A stretch of 64,000 nt of DNA, from contig NC_011899.1 in NCBI RefSeq assembly GCF_000020485.1, positions 1,086,501-1,150,500 of the forward strand. The letters are read 5' to 3'. A program made the position numbers and the translations under genes. Below, one piece after another: positions 62,209 to 64,000 of the stretch (the first letter of the stretch is position 1; each line of letters begins with the position of its first letter). The notes below the pieces were generated by a model that was given only the letters and a program-made list of their open reading frames with translations, was not told the DNA's origin and searched no databases. This stretch comes from Halothermothrix orenii H 168 (GTDB lineage Bacteria > Bacillota > Halanaerobiia > Halanaerobiales > Halothermotrichaceae).

Positions 62209-62613
62209 TTATCCCCAGTTGACATTAATATTATTGCTGTACTTAATAAAGTTGAAAAGGGGGTCTTTATCCAGTAGTGATTTTTGTAAACTGGCTAACT
62301 CATTTATAGTTGTATTGCTGGACATATGTATGTTAATGGTTAAATTTATTAATTTATCAAGTTCATTATTAACAGTACCTTCAATAATTAAATAGAGATT
62401 TCTTATGTTTATACCTTTTTCTTCACTGTTTTTTCTAATAGTCATTGTTAAACTCCCACAGAGGGAAAGAGCGAAATATTCAAAAGGGTGAGGATATCTT
62501 TTAAAATTATTGAATTCAGTAGTTAAATCGGAATGAAAATGGGGAAAATGTGGAATATTTAAGGTCATATTTTTATTTCCGTTCCATTGTCCTTCTATTC
62601 TGAAGGTATCCAA
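62209..62613 (-). CDS. OsmC/Ohr-like protein
   Basis: A 134-residue protein that matches the OsmC fold family through the PHPFEYFALSLCGSLTMTIRK helix (about 41-61), which holds the first redox Cys. The second Cys expected near the C-terminal helix is absent (DPLFNFIKYS there), so peroxidase activity is doubtful. It starts with TTG at 62613, with GGAGG upstream on the minus strand. It lies convergent to trkA and divergent from the next gene. Confidence 0.72.
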   Translation of the reverse strand: MDTFRIEGQWNGNKNMTLNIPHFPHFHSDLTTEFNNFKRYPHPFEYFALSLCGSLTMTIRKNSEEKGINIRNLYLIIEGTVNNELDKLINLTINIHMSSNTTINELASLQKSLLDKDPLFNFIKYSNNINVNWG

Positions 62614-62825
62614 TTTTTGACCTCCTTTTTTAATTTAAACTTAGTTTACCCTTTTTATAAAATATTTATAGCTAAATTCATTATTTATACAGGTAAAATA
62701 TCTATTAAAAACTATTTTTAAAAAGATTTATAGAGGATTTTTTGTTTTATTCTAGAAGTAAACTTGTAGTCTACATAATTATTCCATACTTTTATTTTTT
62801 TAAATACATATAAGGAGTGGTATGA

Positions 62826-63485
62826 TTGAAAAGAATAATTGCTATCACATTAATCCTGGTTTTATTAATTTCTTTACCGGTAATGGCTAATGGACAATTA
62901 CCGGATGTAGATAGTGAAAATATTGCTCAGATAACTTTAAAAAAGGTTGCTACACGGGAGGAGAGGTCAAGAATAATTGCAGCAGGTACCCTCGGGGCAC
63001 TGGGAGCAGGTACTTTTATTCTGGGATTTACAATGGATGATCCAGATGCCCGGACCGCTCTTCAGGTCAGTGGGGGTGTTCTGGCAGTAATAGGTGGGAT
63101 AAGATATATTTTAAAAGGCCCGGCTGAAAGGGAATTTGAAGAAGTAATGTCGTTTCCTATAAAAGACAGAGAATACGCTGCTGAGGACTCTTTAGATTAT
63201 CTGGCCCAGAATGCTCGAAAAAATAGAATCATTCAGGGTGTTTCCTATGCCGGTATGGCTATATATTATTTGACGGCTGATGAAAATGCATATTCCGATG
63301 ATGCTGATAATACTTATAGTGCTATATTTTGTGCGGGAATGGCTGCATATAGTTTTCTAAACCAAAGTTATGTAGAAAAAGCCAATGAAAAGGTTAAAAG
63401 GGTTAAAGCAGAGTCCCGGGATAATTTGCAGGTTGGTTTTGTTCCGGGGCAGGAACAACGGCTAGTTATTTCTTATAATTTTTAA
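62826..63485 (+). CDS. Secreted protein of unknown function, possible outer-membrane protein
   Basis: I do not recognise the family. The 219-residue protein starts with TTG at 62826 behind TAAGGAGTGG and has a clear signal peptide (KRIIAITLILVLLISLPVMA, cut after VMANG). Two glycine-rich hydrophobic segments follow (GTLGALGAGTFILGF, VSGGVLAVIGGI). The last residues RLVISYNF form an alternating strand ending in Phe, the usual signal of outer-membrane beta proteins in diderm bacteria. Too few strands are visible for a full barrel, so it may be a small lipoprotein-like or anchored protein. Confidence 0.7.
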   Translation: MKRIIAITLILVLLISLPVMANGQLPDVDSENIAQITLKKVATREERSRIIAAGTLGALGAGTFILGFTMDDPDARTALQVSGGVLAVIGGIRYILKGPAEREFEEVMSFPIKDREYAAEDSLDYLAQNARKNRIIQGVSYAGMAIYYLTADENAYSDDADNTYSAIFCAGMAAYSFLNQSYVEKANEKVKRVKAESRDNLQVGFVPGQEQRLVISYNF

Positions 63486-63594
63486 AATACTGCCATAACC
63501 AAATTTTTTATATTTTGATAGCTTTTCAAGCTTCAATTAAATATTTATTTTTTTATTTTTAAATTCTCTTATTATATATAGAGTTTATTGTTGT

Positions 63595-63659
63595 ATTCCA
63601 CCCCTCATATCTATTGTATCTTGAACATAATTATAGTTTAGAAAATTATGGGGTGGAAT
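63595..63659 (+). promoter_or_regulatory. 10-bp inverted repeat masking the trkH ribosome site
   Basis: ATTCCACCCC (63595-63604) and GGGGTGGAAT (63650-63659) are perfect complements. The 3' arm contains the trkH ribosome site GGGGTGG. The loop is 45 nt and AT-rich. It may control translation of the K+ channel subunit. No known c-di-AMP or K+ riboswitch core was seen. Confidence 0.6.
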
Positions 63660-63663
63660 TAAA

Positions 63664-64000
63664 TGAATTATAAAGCAATACTAAATATTCTGGGGACATT
63701 ATTGATAATAGTGGCTGCGGCCATGATACTTCCTGTTCTTGTTGGGTTATATTACAGGGAAAAGGATATCTTTGCCTTTATAATTACATCTGGAATTACC
63801 TATTTGAGTGGGAAATTATTAAAAAAGTGCACATATGAGGGAAAGGGTTTACAGTATAAGGATGGTTTTGTTGTAGTTACCCTGGGATGGTTTTTGGTAT
63901 CTATTTACGGGGCCCTGCCCTTTTTAATCTCAGGTGTTTTTAAAAACCCAATTGATGCTTTTTTTGAATCTGTATCTGGTTTTACCACAACAGGAGCAAC
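63664..64000 (+). CDS. trkH: Trk potassium transporter TrkH (3' end outside window)
   Basis: Membrane pore subunit of the Trk K+ uptake system. The 112 residues visible hold the first three membrane helices (for example LGTLLIIVAAAMILPVL) and the first selectivity-filter loop ESVSGFTTTGAT. The ATG at 63664 follows GGGGTGGAA, which is part of a hairpin. It is truncated by the window edge. trkA upstream is its regulatory partner. Confidence 0.92.

Overview
The window is about 64 kb of AT-rich chromosome from a low-GC, anaerobic, spore-forming Firmicute. Strong GGAGG-type ribosome sites, spoIVA, a spoIIP homologue, ylbJ, FapR, FabK, a fused IspH-S1 protein and two-subunit fumarase point to Clostridia. 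The gene set, plus a secreted protein ending in a possible outer-membrane signal, makes Halanaerobiales (Halothermothrix-like) my best guess. That is inference from gene content and was not searched. The backbone follows the Bacillus order prkC-rsgA-rpe-thiN-rpmB-yloU-yloV-recG-(ylb genes)-fapR-plsX-fab-acp-rnc, with metabolic blocks inserted into it. No tRNA, rRNA, CRISPR array, prophage or intact insertion sequence was seen.

1-12 kb: PASTA kinase (5' end cut by the window), rsgA and rpe. Next is a riboflavin operon (ribD-ribE-ribBA-ribH) behind a promoter, an FMN riboswitch and a terminator. A TPP riboswitch then precedes thiT-thiN. Fumarase alpha/beta and malic enzyme form a fumarate-malate-pyruvate unit. 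12-24 kb: rpmB on the minus strand, diverging from Asp23/Gls24-fakA-degV-recG; then rsmD-coaD, ylbJ, a HAD phosphatase, a patatin-like protein, a PDZ-Lon protease and tmcAL. 24-35 kb: pta-ackA; a consensus promoter before the YceD-family gene and rpmF; then fapR (with a 17-bp palindrome at its start site), plsX, fabH, fabK, fabD, fabG, acpP, fabF, rnc.

35-42 kb: a small membrane protein, then aroH-aroF-tyrA-aroA, an EamA transporter, cmk and plsC, with an attenuator-like leader before aroH. 42-48 kb: a block that separates plsC from ispH, which are normally neighbours. It holds a LytS-type sensor kinase, a LytTR regulator, a CstA-family (pyruvate/peptide) transporter and a bacteriohemerythrin. 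The hemerythrin gene lies between two decayed group II intron 5' fragments, each starting directly behind a terminator hairpin.

48-60 kb: an IspH-S1 fusion; a poorly understood sporulation-linked cluster (DUF1614 membrane protein, SpoIIP-like amidase, YIEGIA protein and its small partner, two DUF3189-like paralogues, and a DUF512 radical-SAM gene broken by a frameshift and a stop); then der, plsY, gpsA, spoIVA and an HU gene. 60-64 kb: trkA, an OsmC-like protein, a secreted protein of unknown function and the start of trkH.

The observations most worth following are the paired intron remnants, the broken DUF512 gene inside the conserved cluster, the LytTR-like direct repeats before cstA, the aroH leader, and several leaders in which a hairpin's 3' arm is the ribosome-binding site of the next gene (thiT, the 69-aa gene, the 165-aa gene, trkH).
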